Shown: positions 1-7,906, counted from the stretch's first letter. The stretch is DNA of 64,000 nt from Winogradskyella algicola (GCF_005869935.1 NZ_SZQF01000001.1:310001-374000), one strand, 5' to 3'. A program made the numbers and translations. The notes: generated by a model not told the origin, from the letters alone.

Positions 1-644
1 TTGTGTTTGTAATAAGCACTGGCTTTTTCGCAACGAATTCCACCCGTACAATACATCACTACCTTTTTATCTTCCTTGTGCTCTCTTAAATCTTCTTCTA
101 TAAGATCTAACGACTCTCTAAAGGTGTCCACATCTGGTGTAATGGCATTTTTAAAATGTCCTATCTCGCTCTCATAATGATTTCGCATATCCACTAAAAC
201 CGTGTCTGGATCTTCAATAAGCGCATTAAACTGTTCGGCATCTACATGAACACCTTTGTTAGTTACATCAAACGTATCGTCGTTAAGACCGTCGGCTACA
301 ATTTTATGACGCACTTTTACTTTTAATTTCAAAAAAGCAAAATTGTCATGCTCTATGGCAATGTTTAACCTTACATTTTCTAAAAACGTAATGGTGTCTA
401 AATGGTTTTTGAAAGCTTCAAAATTTTCTGCCGGAACAGATAGTTGGGCATTAATACCTTCGTGGGCTACATAGATTCTACCCAAGACATCCAAAGCGTC
501 CCATGCCAAAAACATGTGGTTTCTAAATATCTGTGTATTGCCAATTTTGGCGTACTTGTAGAAAGAGATCGTTAAGCGTTCTTCTCCTGCTTTTTCGATA
601 AGGTCTGCTCTTTCTTTAGCACTTAAGTTATTGTACAGTTGCAT
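1..644 (-). CDS. trhO: tRNA uridine(34) hydroxylase TrhO, partial (3' end off window)
   Basis: Rhodanese-family enzyme of the TrhO/YceA (UPF0176) group, which in characterised bacteria makes 5-hydroxyuridine at the tRNA wobble position. The visible 214 codons begin MQLYNNLSAKER at the ATG at 644-642 and include the N-terminal ferredoxin-like part followed by the rhodanese domain. The active-site loop reads CTGGIRC at residues 199-205 with catalytic Cys199. The C-terminus lies beyond the left edge. It is transcribed away from recA from its own -7 element at 713-720. The family call is firm; the function is taken from the family. Confidence 0.93.
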   Translation of the reverse strand, partial: MQLYNNLSAKERADLIEKAGEERLTISFYKYAKIGNTQIFRNHMFLAWDALDVLGRIYVAHEGINAQLSVPAENFEAFKNHLDTITFLENVRLNIAIEHDNFAFLKLKVKVRHKIVADGLNDDTFDVTNKGVHVDAEQFNALIEDPDTVLVDMRNHYESEIGHFKNAITPDVDTFRESLDLIEEDLREHKEDKKVVMYCTGGIRCEKASAYYKH

Positions 645-712
645 GCTATACTAATTTTAAGGTTAAAGAATTATAAAGTACATCGTCGCTAAATCTATGA
701 TGTATCTGGGCA

Positions 713-720
713 CAAAGGTA
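713..720 (-). promoter_or_regulatory. -7 element of the trhO promoter
   Basis: The minus strand reads TACCTTTG, an exact match to the Bacteroidota -7 consensus TAnnTTTG. It predicts a start near 707 and a 5' UTR of about 60 nt for trhO. No TTG is seen at the usual 19-nt spacing upstream. Confidence 0.6.
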
Positions 721-739
721 TTATTTTTAGACAACTAGC

Positions 740-946
740 ATAAAAAAGCACCTTGAATTTATCAAGATGCTTTTTAACTAACCACTAACTTAAAACTTTT
801 CTGAAAAAGTAAATCTATCTTAGGCACTCAGCTACTGGCAAAACCAGTAGCCTCATTACCTATACCTTATTATAGAAAATTAAAGAACTATTCAGCCTAT
901 CCCTAACTTTTAACTTAAGATATTCATAGCAATTATTTCCTTTTTC
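740..946 (-). ncRNA. candidate small RNA between trhO and recA
   Basis: This fills most of the 403-bp gap 645-1047, which has no credible protein gene. On the minus strand it begins just after an ECF-type promoter (953-979) and ends at a terminator-like hairpin with a U-run (742-775), upstream of the separate trhO promoter, so it can form a unit of about 200 nt. Inside are an 8-bp perfect hairpin (831-838 with 844-851, loop CAAAA) and a 6-bp hairpin (795-800 with 805-810). Two tiny reading frames of about 5 and 13 codons exist but show no protein-like features. Expression and family are unknown; this is inference from signals. Confidence 0.5.
742..775 (-). terminator. hairpin terminator ending the candidate small RNA
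   Basis: Arms 743-756 and 762-775 form 14 pairs with a 5-nt loop; read on the minus strand the only imperfect pair is a G-U wobble, and the 3' side ends in six U. On the plus strand that pair becomes a C-A mismatch, so minus is the better orientation. No known gene ends here, which is why a non-coding transcript is proposed. Confidence 0.65.
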
Positions 947-952
947 AATTAG

Positions 953-979
953 TAGATGTAAAAAGTGTAAAATGGTTGC
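953..979 (-). promoter_or_regulatory. ECF-type promoter on the minus strand
   Basis: The minus strand has GCAACC at 979-974, a 15-nt T-rich spacer, and CATCTA at 958-953. The same GACGCAACC block, the same 15-nt spacer length (12 of 15 bases identical) and the same CATCTA occur on the plus strand at 2097-2125 before the ECF sigma operon. An AAC-containing -35 and a -10 about 15-16 nt away are typical of ECF sigma promoters. It points toward the candidate small RNA. Confidence 0.6.
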
Positions 980-1009
980 GTCAAATCTTTAAAAAAATAA
1001 AATAAGTGG

Positions 1010-1017
1010 TATTTTTG
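1010..1017 (+). promoter_or_regulatory. -7 element of the recA promoter
   Basis: TATTTTTG matches TAnnTTTG exactly, 31 nt before the recA ATG, predicting a 5' UTR of about 24 nt. No clear -33 TTG is present, and I see no obvious LexA-type palindrome. Confidence 0.6.
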
Positions 1018-1047
1018 ATAACAATATAATTTAGAACATAGAAAGAA

Positions 1048-2052
1048 ATGAGTAGTGAAAAAGATGCAAAGTTAAAAGCGCTAAAATTAACCTTAGATAA
1101 GTTAGATAAAGCCTACGGAAAAGGAACCGTAATGAAAATGAGTGATCAAGCTATTGTAGATGTAGATGCTATATCTTCAGGTTCTTTAGGCTTAGATATT
1201 GCTTTGGGTGTTGGTGGTTACCCAAGAGGAAGAGTTATTGAAATATATGGTCCTGAATCTTCTGGTAAAACAACGCTGACATTACATGCTATCGCAGAAG
1301 CACAAAAAGCTGGTGGAATAGCTGCTTTTATTGATGCAGAGCATGCCTTTGACCGTTTTTATGCTGAAAAGCTTGGTGTAGATTTAGAAAACTTAATCAT
1401 TTCACAACCAGATAATGGCGAGCAGGCTTTAGAAATTGCAGATAATCTTGTACGTTCCGGAGCTATTGACATCGTTGTTGTGGATTCTGTAGCTGCATTA
1501 ACTCCTAAAAGTGAAATAGAAGGAGAAATGGGAGATTCTAAAATGGGCTTACACGCACGTTTAATGTCTCAAGCCCTAAGAAAGCTAACAGCTTCTATTA
1601 GTAAAACAAACTGTACCATGATATTTATTAACCAATTGCGAGAAAAAATTGGTGTAATGTTTGGTAACCCAGAAACAACTACTGGTGGTAATGCCCTAAA
1701 GTTCTACGCTTCAGTACGGTTAGACATTAGACGTTCTACTCAGATAAAGGATAGTAATGGTGATGTAATGGGTAATAAAACAAGAGTTAAAGTTGTAAAA
1801 AACAAAGTTGCTCCACCTTTTAGAACTGCAGAATTCGATATTATGTATGGAGAAGGTGTTTCTAAGGTTGGTGAAATTTTAGATTTGGCCGTTGACCACG
1901 ATATTGTAAAGAAAAGTGGTTCATGGTTTAGTTACGAAGATACCAAACTGGGACAAGGACGAGATGCTGTTAAGTCATTAATTAAAGATAACCCTGATTT
2001 GATGGATGAATTGGAAGAAAAAGTTCGAGCCTTAATTAAAGATAATCAGTAA
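1048..2052 (+). CDS. recA: recombinase RecA
   Basis: Complete 334-residue RecA, the ATP-dependent strand-exchange protein of homologous recombination. Visible features are the Walker A loop GPESSGKTT (68-76), the Walker B strand VVVDSVAAL (143-151), the conserved [16 protein letters not shown] region of DNA-binding loop L2 (204-219) and a short acidic C-terminus. The start at MSSEKDAK fits the family length and lies 31 nt after a -7 element. It is monocistronic: a strong terminator follows at once, before the ECF sigma operon. No RecX gene adjoins it. Confidence 0.98.
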   Translation: MSSEKDAKLKALKLTLDKLDKAYGKGTVMKMSDQAIVDVDAISSGSLGLDIALGVGGYPRGRVIEIYGPESSGKTTLTLHAIAEAQKAGGIAAFIDAEHAFDRFYAEKLGVDLENLIISQPDNGEQALEIADNLVRSGAIDIVVVDSVAALTPKSEIEGEMGDSKMGLHARLMSQALRKLTASISKTNCTMIFINQLREKIGVMFGNPETTTGGNALKFYASVRLDIRRSTQIKDSNGDVMGNKTRVKVVKNKVAPPFRTAEFDIMYGEGVSKVGEILDLAVDHDIVKKSGSWFSYEDTKLGQGRDAVKSLIKDNPDLMDELEEKVRALIKDNQ

Positions 2053-2057
2053 ATTAT

Positions 2058-2089
2058 AAAAAAATCCTGCTAAAACAGGATTTTTTTTG
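2058..2089 (+). terminator. recA terminator
   Basis: ATCCTG (2064-2069) pairs with CAGGAT (2076-2081), extended by A-T pairs, loop CTAAAA, followed by a run of eight T. It separates recA from the ECF promoter at 2099. Confidence 0.9.
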
Positions 2090-2098
2090 TTTTAAGAC

Positions 2099-2125
2099 GC
2101 AACCCTTTTACTCTTTTTGCATCTA
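2099..2125 (+). promoter_or_regulatory. ECF-type promoter of the sigma operon
   Basis: GCAACC (2099-2104), 15-nt spacer, CATCTA (2120-2125), then the ATG of the lipoprotein at 2153. The layout resembles an ECF-sigma promoter and differs from the TTG/TAnnTTTG housekeeping type used elsewhere in the window. Its position upstream of the sigma gene suggests autoregulation. A nearly identical copy faces the other way at 953-979. Confidence 0.65.
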
Positions 2126-2152
2126 CATGTTGAAATTAATTTTTAAAAGACA

Positions 2153-2593
2153 ATGAAAACACGTGTTTTTTTACTTTTTATAAGTTTAACGTTTTTAACT
2201 TCATGCAGCTTAGAAAATTCTGAGCCTGAAGTGCGTACCGAATTCATGCCTGTTGAGAGTGTTGAAATACCTGAATATTTTATTCAAGGCAATACTTACG
2301 AGATTTTATTGTCTTACATTAAGCCAAGTTCGTGTTATGTCTTTAATAATATTCTTTTTGATATTGAAGGGCATGAAAGAACTGTTTCTATCTTAAATAC
2401 AGTTTATGTAAATGACAATTGTGAGCTTCAAAACGAATTAACAACGGTAGGATTTGATTTAACAGTCTCTGGTGATAATGTGTATTTGTTTAAATTTTAT
2501 CAAGGGAAAGATCAAAATGGTGTAGACCAATATCATTTAGTAGAAGTTCCTGTTGTAGATGGTAGAGAAATTGAGTCGATAGAAAACAGATAA
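2153..2593 (+). CDS. hypothetical lipoprotein heading the ECF sigma operon
   Basis: 146-residue secreted lipoprotein: hydrophobic signal peptide ending in the lipobox LTSC (15-18, Cys18), then a mostly beta-type domain with two further cysteines (in the PSSCYVF and NDNCEL segments) that could form a disulfide. I do not recognise a named family. It is the first gene after the ECF-type promoter and ends 24 nt before the sigma gene, so it is probably co-transcribed and could act as an envelope-stress effector or sensor; that role is inference. Confidence 0.8.
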   Translation: MKTRVFLLFISLTFLTSCSLENSEPEVRTEFMPVESVEIPEYFIQGNTYEILLSYIKPSSCYVFNNILFDIEGHERTVSILNTVYVNDNCELQNELTTVGFDLTVSGDNVYLFKFYQGKDQNGVDQYHLVEVPVVDGREIESIENR

Positions 2594-2617
2594 TTATTAA
2601 TTAATTCCAATAAAAAT

Positions 2618-3163
2618 GTGAGTTTAGAACAACTCATTAAAAAGTGTATAAATCAAGATGCTAAAGCTCAAAGCCAATTATACAAGCAATATGCAAGTAA
2701 ATTATTTTCGGTTTGTCTTAAGTATTCTAAAAACTATGTTGAAGCAGAAGACAATCTGCACGATGCATTTATAACTGTATTTAGTAAAATAGATCAGTAT
2801 AAAAATAAAGGTTCTTTTGAAGGTTGGTTAAAACGTATTGTAATTAACACATCGTTACAGCGCTACAGAGAAAATGTCGGTGTTTTTGATATCGTTAATG
2901 AAGAAAAAATCGAAGATGTTAAGGTAGATATTAATGATAAAGATATTAGTATAGATTTTTTATTAAAAATTATACAAGAATTACCTGATAGATATCGATT
3001 AGTTTTTAACTTATATGTTTTAGATGGTTATTCTCATGTAGAAATAAGTGAGTTAATCAATATTTCATCAGGAACCTCGAAATCTAATTTGGCAAGAGCC
3101 AGAATGATTTTAAAAGAAAAAATTGAAGATTATAAAGCGAGTTTAAATTCGCAATCGTTATAA
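2618..3163 (+). CDS. ECF-type RNA polymerase sigma factor
   Basis: 181-residue sigma-70 family protein with only regions 2 and 4. Region 2 covers about residues 15-85, including EAEDNLHDAF (RNA polymerase contact) and FEGWLKRIVIN (-10 recognition). Region 4 is about 120-172, with LPDRYRLVFNLYVLDGYSHVEI and a helix-turn-helix SSGTSKSNLARAR (-35 recognition). The start is GTG at 2618: an ATG at 2616 is followed at once by TGA, and no other in-frame start exists upstream. It is followed after one base by its probable anti-sigma partner, and preceded by an ECF-type promoter, consistent with autoregulation. Confidence 0.93.
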   Translation: MSLEQLIKKCINQDAKAQSQLYKQYASKLFSVCLKYSKNYVEAEDNLHDAFITVFSKIDQYKNKGSFEGWLKRIVINTSLQRYRENVGVFDIVNEEKIEDVKVDINDKDISIDFLLKIIQELPDRYRLVFNLYVLDGYSHVEISELINISSGTSKSNLARARMILKEKIEDYKASLNSQSL

Positions 3164-3164
3164 A

Positions 3165-4724
3165 ATGAACGAAGAGAAAAATATAGATAGACTTTTTCAG
3201 GAAAAGTTTAAAGACTTTGAAGTAACGCCTAACGATGCAGTTTGGAATCGTATAAGCGAAAGTCTACCTAATAAAAAGAAAAAGCGTAGAGTTATAGCTT
3301 TGTGGTGGCAAATTGGTGGTGTTGCTGCGGTAATTGCTTTACTTCTAACTGTAGGTATATCTCTATTTAATTCATCTGATGATAGTGAAGTGTTGCCTAT
3401 AATTGTAGACACTGAAAAAACAGAAGACAACTCTAAAAAGGATACTGAATTAAAAGGTTCTAATGATGACAACAACAGCTTGGATAATGGTTCTCAAGAT
3501 GTAAATATTGCAGATTCTAACGAGAATGAATCAAATAATACTAACGGAAATGAAAAATCCACAACAGAACAAAAAAATAGAAAAGAATTAACCTCTTCTA
3601 AAACAAATAAGTCGAAGGGTGTTGCAAATTCAACTGAAAATAAAACTAAAGCAGCTTCTAACTCGCATAAGAGTTTAACAGAATTGAATAACAAAGACAA
3701 TAACAGTAGAGTCGCTTCAAGTAATGAACATTCTGAAAATAAAATAGAGGAGCAAATCATTAACGATTCTGAAATAAAATCTGTTATCAAGAATACTATT
3801 GATAATAAAGACTCAGCAGTAACAGACAAGACATCACCTAATGGCAGTGAAAACGATTCAGACACTCAAAATAACAAAGGGCTAGAAAAAGACACCTCCA
3901 TATTAAAAGAGGATAACCAAAAAGAATCTATTCTAGATGCTATTGCTGACAATAGCAATAATGAAGAAAATATTAATGAAAAAGAAAAAGAAGATGAACA
4001 AAACAGGTGGAGCATTGCACCAAATGTTGCGCCTGTTTATTACAGTTCCCTTGGACAAGGTTCATCGATAGATCAACAATTTAATGGTAATTCTAAGCGT
4101 GGTGATATTAACATGAGCTATGGTATAACTGGCTCTTATGCTATTTCTAATAAATTAAAGGTTAGAGCTGGTATTAACAGAGTTAATCTTAGTCAAAGCA
4201 CCTCTAATGTATTCGCGTTAAGCGGTAGTGAAACTGCCTCAAGAAATGCAGAAGTATCAGTTATGGGTAATATTAACCCAAGAGCTGGGTTTGAAAATAT
4301 TTCGTTAATGAGTACCGATATGTTTGATAGAAATACCACTCCCGAAATTTTTAACTCAAGGTCATCTGGAAATATAGATCAACGCTTCGGATTTATTGAA
4401 GTCCCTCTAGAGTTAGAATATCGTTTACTAGACAAAAAGTTCGGTCTCAATGTTATTGGTGGTTTTAGTACATTCTTCTTAAATCAGAATGAAATCTACG
4501 CAGATGTAGACGGTAGCTCTACGTTAATAGGCGAAGCTAATAATATGAACTCTACAAGTTTTAGTGCCAATTTTGGTTTAGGGCTTGATTATAGTTTATC
4601 TAAACAATGGAATTTTAGTCTTGAACCTCAGTTCAAGTATCAAATAAACACATTTAATAACACATCAGGTAACTATAGACCATTCTTTATTGGTTTATAT
4701 ACAGGATTGAGTTATAAGTTTTAG
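3165..4724 (+). CDS. anti-sigma-like protein fused to an outer-membrane beta-barrel
   Basis: 519 residues in three parts. Residues 1-43 form a charged cytoplasmic segment (IDRLFQEKFKDFEVTP..., ending KKKKRR) followed by one transmembrane helix at about 46-68. Residues 70-280 are a low-complexity linker rich in Asn, Ser, Lys, Glu and Asp. Residues about 282-519 look like an outer-membrane beta-barrel, with alternating strands and a C-terminal aromatic (YKF). It starts one base after the sigma stop codon, the usual place for an anti-sigma factor. The protein seems able to span from cytoplasm to outer membrane. Sigma binding by the N-terminus is inferred from position. Confidence 0.8.
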   Translation: MNEEKNIDRLFQEKFKDFEVTPNDAVWNRISESLPNKKKKRRVIALWWQIGGVAAVIALLLTVGISLFNSSDDSEVLPIIVDTEKTEDNSKKDTELKGSNDDNNSLDNGSQDVNIADSNENESNNTNGNEKSTTEQKNRKELTSSKTNKSKGVANSTENKTKAASNSHKSLTELNNKDNNSRVASSNEHSENKIEEQIINDSEIKSVIKNTIDNKDSAVTDKTSPNGSENDSDTQNNKGLEKDTSILKEDNQKESILDAIADNSNNEENINEKEKEDEQNRWSIAPNVAPVYYSSLGQGSSIDQQFNGNSKRGDINMSYGITGSYAISNKLKVRAGINRVNLSQSTSNVFALSGSETASRNAEVSVMGNINPRAGFENISLMSTDMFDRNTTPEIFNSRSSGNIDQRFGFIEVPLELEYRLLDKKFGLNVIGGFSTFFLNQNEIYADVDGSSTLIGEANNMNSTSFSANFGLGLDYSLSKQWNFSLEPQFKYQINTFNNTSGNYRPFFIGLYTGLSYKF

Positions 4725-4784
4725 GTTTAAATTTTAGGTTAGGTTATTGCAAACAAACAAAGCAATGATGAATGCAATGATGAC

Positions 4785-4820
4785 AAAAGCTACTCCTGGT
4801 TAGAGTGGCTTTTCTTTTTT
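4785..4820 (+). terminator. terminator of the sigma operon
   Basis: AAAAGCTACTC (4785-4795) pairs with GAGTGGCTTTT (4803-4813) with one G-U pair and a 7-nt loop, followed by a T-rich run. It sits between the convergent sigma operon and plsC-like gene and may serve both. Confidence 0.75.
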
Positions 4821-5565
4821 ATTCAACTTTTGGTAAATTTTTATTAAGCTCAGTTAAAATAATTGCTTTTGCTTCTTGATTTAAAGCTTTTGTATCTTCT
4901 ATTTTTAAATGTTCTGTTTGAAGAAACTGATGAATTTTAGCTCTCATTCGCCCAGGACCTCCACTAAAAAATGTGTAAGAAAATCGTTTTTTGTTATCAT
5001 AAAACGTTATCGGCACTACAGGAATCTTATGGTTTATTGCTAAGCGGAATGCGCCATCCTTAAAATCGTCTAATACAATGTGTTCTTCTGGCACTCCGCC
5101 TTCGGGAAAGATACAGATACTCAAGCCTTGTTTCAATCTTCTTTGAGCCCTTAAGAAAACCGCTTGTCTACTTTTAGCACTACTCCTATCTACCAAAATA
5201 CAGGTGCGCTTATAAAAAAAACCAAATAATGGAATGTTAGCCAATTCCTTTTTTCCTACAAACACAAAAGGGTTTTTCACGGCGACCAACATTAACATAG
5301 TATCGGTCATTGATGTATGGTTGGCAATAAACATATAGCTTTTCTTTGGGTTAGGAACTTCTTCTTTTATAACCTTGTAGTTAAACCCCATACCAACAAG
5401 AATAAATTTAGCCCAAAAACGTGCTAATTTAAAGAAGAGTGGATACCATTTCTCTCTAGATATTGAAATTAAAAGAATAGGAAATAGTACGATAATTGGT
5501 AACGCTACTAAAACATAGAACCAAATGCGGTACAAAACCCAAAACGGATATTTAACTATTGCCAT
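4819..5565 (-). CDS. 1-acyl-sn-glycerol-3-phosphate acyltransferase (PlsC family)
   Basis: 248-residue membrane acyltransferase that would add the second acyl chain in phosphatidic-acid synthesis. An N-terminal hydrophobic segment (about 12-34) precedes the catalytic motif NHTSMTD (82-88; His83 and Asp88) and the glycerol-phosphate binding motif FPEGG (153-157). Length and motif spacing suit PlsC. A -7 element lies only 6 nt before the ATG, so the mRNA may be leaderless. It converges on the sigma operon. The substrate could also be an aminolipid, since the family is broad. Confidence 0.88.
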   Translation of the reverse strand: MAIVKYPFWVLYRIWFYVLVALPIIVLFPILLISISREKWYPLFFKLARFWAKFILVGMGFNYKVIKEEVPNPKKSYMFIANHTSMTDTMLMLVAVKNPFVFVGKKELANIPLFGFFYKRTCILVDRSSAKSRQAVFLRAQRRLKQGLSICIFPEGGVPEEHIVLDDFKDGAFRLAINHKIPVVPITFYDNKKRFSYTFFSGGPGRMRAKIHQFLQTEHLKIEDTKALNQEAKAIILTELNKNLPKVE

Positions 5566-5570
5566 GGCAC

Positions 5571-5578
5571 CAAAACTA
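5571..5578 (-). promoter_or_regulatory. -7 element of the plsC-like gene
   Basis: The minus strand reads TAGTTTTG (TAnnTTTG). Its last base is only 6 nt from the ATG at 5565, so transcription should begin at or next to the start codon. Confidence 0.5.
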
Positions 5579-5602
5579 GCGAAATAGTTTTGTTAAAAAA
5601 AT

Positions 5603-5610
5603 TATCTTTG
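5603..5610 (+). promoter_or_regulatory. -7 element of the trpS promoter
   Basis: TATCTTTG matches TAnnTTTG. The predicted 5' UTR is about 130 nt and contains two REP-like palindromes (5631-5659 and 5725-5738). Confidence 0.5.
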
Positions 5611-5630
5611 TAGCTTAAATTATTTTACGC

Positions 5631-5659
5631 TGTCATTTCGAGCTTAGTCGAGAAATCTC
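5631..5659 (+). repeat. REP-like repeat in the trpS leader
   Basis: Begins TGTCATTTCGA and ends CGAGAAATCTC. The same two 11-base ends occur around a longer middle on the minus strand at 11059-11019, showing a dispersed repeat family. Confidence 0.65.
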
Positions 5660-5724
5660 ATAATACTTTGAGCTTTTTCTTTTGAATTGACGAGTTTTCA
5701 ATAGAGTTTAATTTTAATAAGATA

Positions 5725-5738
5725 CCTGCTTTCGCAGG
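5725..5738 (+). repeat. REP-like hairpin next to the trpS start
   Basis: CCTGC and GCAGG flank TTTC, ending 7 nt before the trpS ATG. The same CTTTCG-centred design recurs at 11879-11890. It may hinder or modulate translation initiation of trpS. Confidence 0.55.
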
Positions 5739-5745
5739 CATTGTT

Positions 5746-6714
5746 ATGGCAAGAATATTAACAGGCATACAAAGTACAGGAACACCACATTTAGGAAATA
5801 TTTTAGGCGCAATTTTACCTGCTATAGAATTATCAGCAAAAAGCGACAATGAATCGTATTTATTTATCGCTAACCTACATACCTTAACACAGATTAAAAA
5901 TGCAGAAGAATTAAGACATAATACTTACTCTGTAGCTGCTACATGGTTGGCATTAGGATTAGATGTAGAAAAATCAGTGTTTTATAGACAAAGTGATATC
6001 CCACAAGTAACTGAGTTGGCCTGGTATCTCAATTGTTTTTTTCCTTATCAACGAATGAAACTAGCACATGGCTTTAAGGACAAAGCAGATCGATTAGACG
6101 ATGTTAATTCTGGTCTGTTTATGTATCCAATGCTTATGGCTGCAGATATTTTGTTGTATGACGCAGAAATTATTCCTGTTGGTAAAGACCAAGTTCAACA
6201 CATAGAATTTACAAGAGATGTTGCTTCTCGTTTTCATGCTAAAATGGGTGAGGTATTTGTTTTACCAGAAGAAAAACTTCAAGAAAGTACAATGCTTATT
6301 CCTGGTACAGATGGTGAAAAAATGAGTAAGAGTAGAGATAACTTTATCAATATCTTTTTACCAGAAAAACAACTACGCAAAAAAGTAATGTCTATACAAA
6401 CCGACAGTACACCTCTAGAAGAGCCTAAAGACTGGAAAACATGTAACTGCTTTGCTATCTATAGCCTATTAGCTTCTGAAGTGCAAATTGAAGAAATGAA
6501 AGCTAATTATGAAGGTGGTAATTATGGTTATGGTCATGCCAAACAAGCACTCTATGAGCTTATTTTAGAACGTTTTGCTGAACCAAGAGAGCGTTACAAT
6601 TACTATATTAGTAATCTAAACGAACTCGATGCTATATTGGCTAAAGGTGCTGCTAAAGCCAAATTAGTTGCTGATGATGTACTTCAACGCGTAAGAGAAA
6701 AGGCTGGATATTAA
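5746..6714 (+). CDS. trpS: tryptophanyl-tRNA synthetase
   Basis: 322-residue class I aminoacyl-tRNA synthetase charging tRNA-Trp. The HIGH-type motif appears as TPHLGN (about 13-18) and the KMSKS motif as GEKMSKSRDN (about 190-199). The chain is full length for bacterial TrpRS, and the start MARILTGIQSTG matches the family. Its last four bases overlap the end of the convergent dprA gene. The leader carries REP-like palindromes; I see no Trp-rich leader peptide. Confidence 0.97.
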   Translation: MARILTGIQSTGTPHLGNILGAILPAIELSAKSDNESYLFIANLHTLTQIKNAEELRHNTYSVAATWLALGLDVEKSVFYRQSDIPQVTELAWYLNCFFPYQRMKLAHGFKDKADRLDDVNSGLFMYPMLMAADILLYDAEIIPVGKDQVQHIEFTRDVASRFHAKMGEVFVLPEEKLQESTMLIPGTDGEKMSKSRDNFINIFLPEKQLRKKVMSIQTDSTPLEEPKDWKTCNCFAIYSLLASEVQIEEMKANYEGGNYGYGHAKQALYELILERFAEPRERYNYYISNLNELDAILAKGAAKAKLVADDVLQRVREKAGY

Positions 6715-7814
6715 ATAATCTCAAACTGCTTTCCAGGTAAAGGCCTTATCACACCTTTTAATTCCATATTGAGTAATATTCCTGCTAATTTATAAGTAGG
6801 AATGTTACACCCTAAGGCAATAACATCGAGGATCTCTTTACCGTTTTCTTTTAGATAGTTATATATTACTTTTTCGTCATCATTTAACTCAACAAAAAGT
6901 TGCTTTTGCACAGCAGGTTTTTTCTCGTCTTCTAATTGCCAATTCAATATGTAGGGAACATCTAGTGGATTAGATAATAAATGTGCTTTCTGAAATTTTA
7001 TAAGATTATTACAACCTATGCTCTGGCTGTCTGTTATTCTTCCAGGTACGGCAAAAACCTCTCTGTCATAAGAATTAGCGATATCTGCTGTAACTAGACT
7101 ACCACCTTTTTCGGCCGATTCAATTACAATGGTAGCTTCACTCAATCCGGCTATAATACGATTTCGTTTAAGAAAATTTTTTCTATCAAATGCGTCTGTA
7201 CTCCAAAAATCGGTGTAAAATCCTCCATTATTTTCTACCTCAGCAACATATTTTTTATGAACCTTAGGATAAATTTGATTTAATCCGTGTGCCAAACAAC
7301 CAATGGTTTGCAATCTGTGTTTTATGGCAGCTTTTTGAGCTGTTATATCAGTTCCGTAAGCAAACCCTGAAACAATTACTGGATTGTAGGGCACTAAGGC
7401 TTCGACTAATTTTTCGCAAAAGACAATACCATTAGTAGTTATTTTACGAGCTCCAACAATACTGATTATGTGTTTTTGGTTTAAATTAATGTTACCAGAT
7501 TGAAACAACACTATTGGTCCATCAATACAATGTTTTAGTCTTTCAGGATAAGTGTCTTCGGTAAAATAATGGGCTTTGATGTTGTTGTCTTTAATAAAGC
7601 GTAACTCATTTTCAGCTTCTTCAAAATGAATAGCATCAAAAAGTCCTTCAATTGTAATTGTACCTATACCATCAATTTTAAGAAGATTCGATTTTTTCTC
7701 TTTTAGTACAGCTTCTGCAGAACCACAATGATTAATTAATTTTTTAGCTGTTGTTGCCCCTATTTTTGGTACATGTTGTAGCGCTAAAGCATAAATTAAA
7801 TCTTGTTCTGTCAT
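6711..7814 (-). CDS. dprA: DNA-processing protein DprA
   Basis: 367-residue DprA/Smf, which binds single-stranded DNA entering by transformation and loads RecA on it. An N-terminal helix-hairpin-helix/SAM-like region (about 10-60) is followed by the Rossmann-type DprA domain with VGARKITTNG, GFAYGTDITAQKAA and a nucleotide-fold GLNQIYP segment, and a C-terminal winged-helix domain (about 305-367). Together with recA in the window it suggests competence for natural transformation. It converges on trpS with a 4-bp overlap. Confidence 0.95.
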   Translation of the reverse strand: MTEQDLIYALALQHVPKIGATTAKKLINHCGSAEAVLKEKKSNLLKIDGIGTITIEGLFDAIHFEEAENELRFIKDNNIKAHYFTEDTYPERLKHCIDGPIVLFQSGNINLNQKHIISIVGARKITTNGIVFCEKLVEALVPYNPVIVSGFAYGTDITAQKAAIKHRLQTIGCLAHGLNQIYPKVHKKYVAEVENNGGFYTDFWSTDAFDRKNFLKRNRIIAGLSEATIVIESAEKGGSLVTADIANSYDREVFAVPGRITDSQSIGCNNLIKFQKAHLLSNPLDVPYILNWQLEDEKKPAVQKQLFVELNDDEKVIYNYLKENGKEILDVIALGCNIPTYKLAGILLNMELKGVIRPLPGKQFEII

Positions 7815-7830
7815 TTAAAATATTGGTTTT

Positions 7831-7838
7831 CAAACCTA
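7831..7838 (-). promoter_or_regulatory. -7 element of dprA
   Basis: The minus strand reads TAGGTTTG (TAnnTTTG), 17 nt before the dprA ATG at 7814. Confidence 0.5.
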
Positions 7839-7906
7839 CAAGAAACTAAATTTTTCTGATGTTAATAACTAAACCTGCTCAAACTTTTTTCACTTTTAAA
7901 AATTTT

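Noticed and set aside
3197-3865. Two minus-strand reading frames of 92 and 123 codons inside the anti-sigma fusion gene.
   Set aside because: They mirror the low-complexity linker in the opposite strand, have no promoter or family features, and the plus-strand gene is clearly real.
5611-5745. A tryptophan-sensing leader or T-box before trpS.
   Set aside because: No Trp-rich leader peptide or antiterminator structure; the leader is made up of REP-like repeats.
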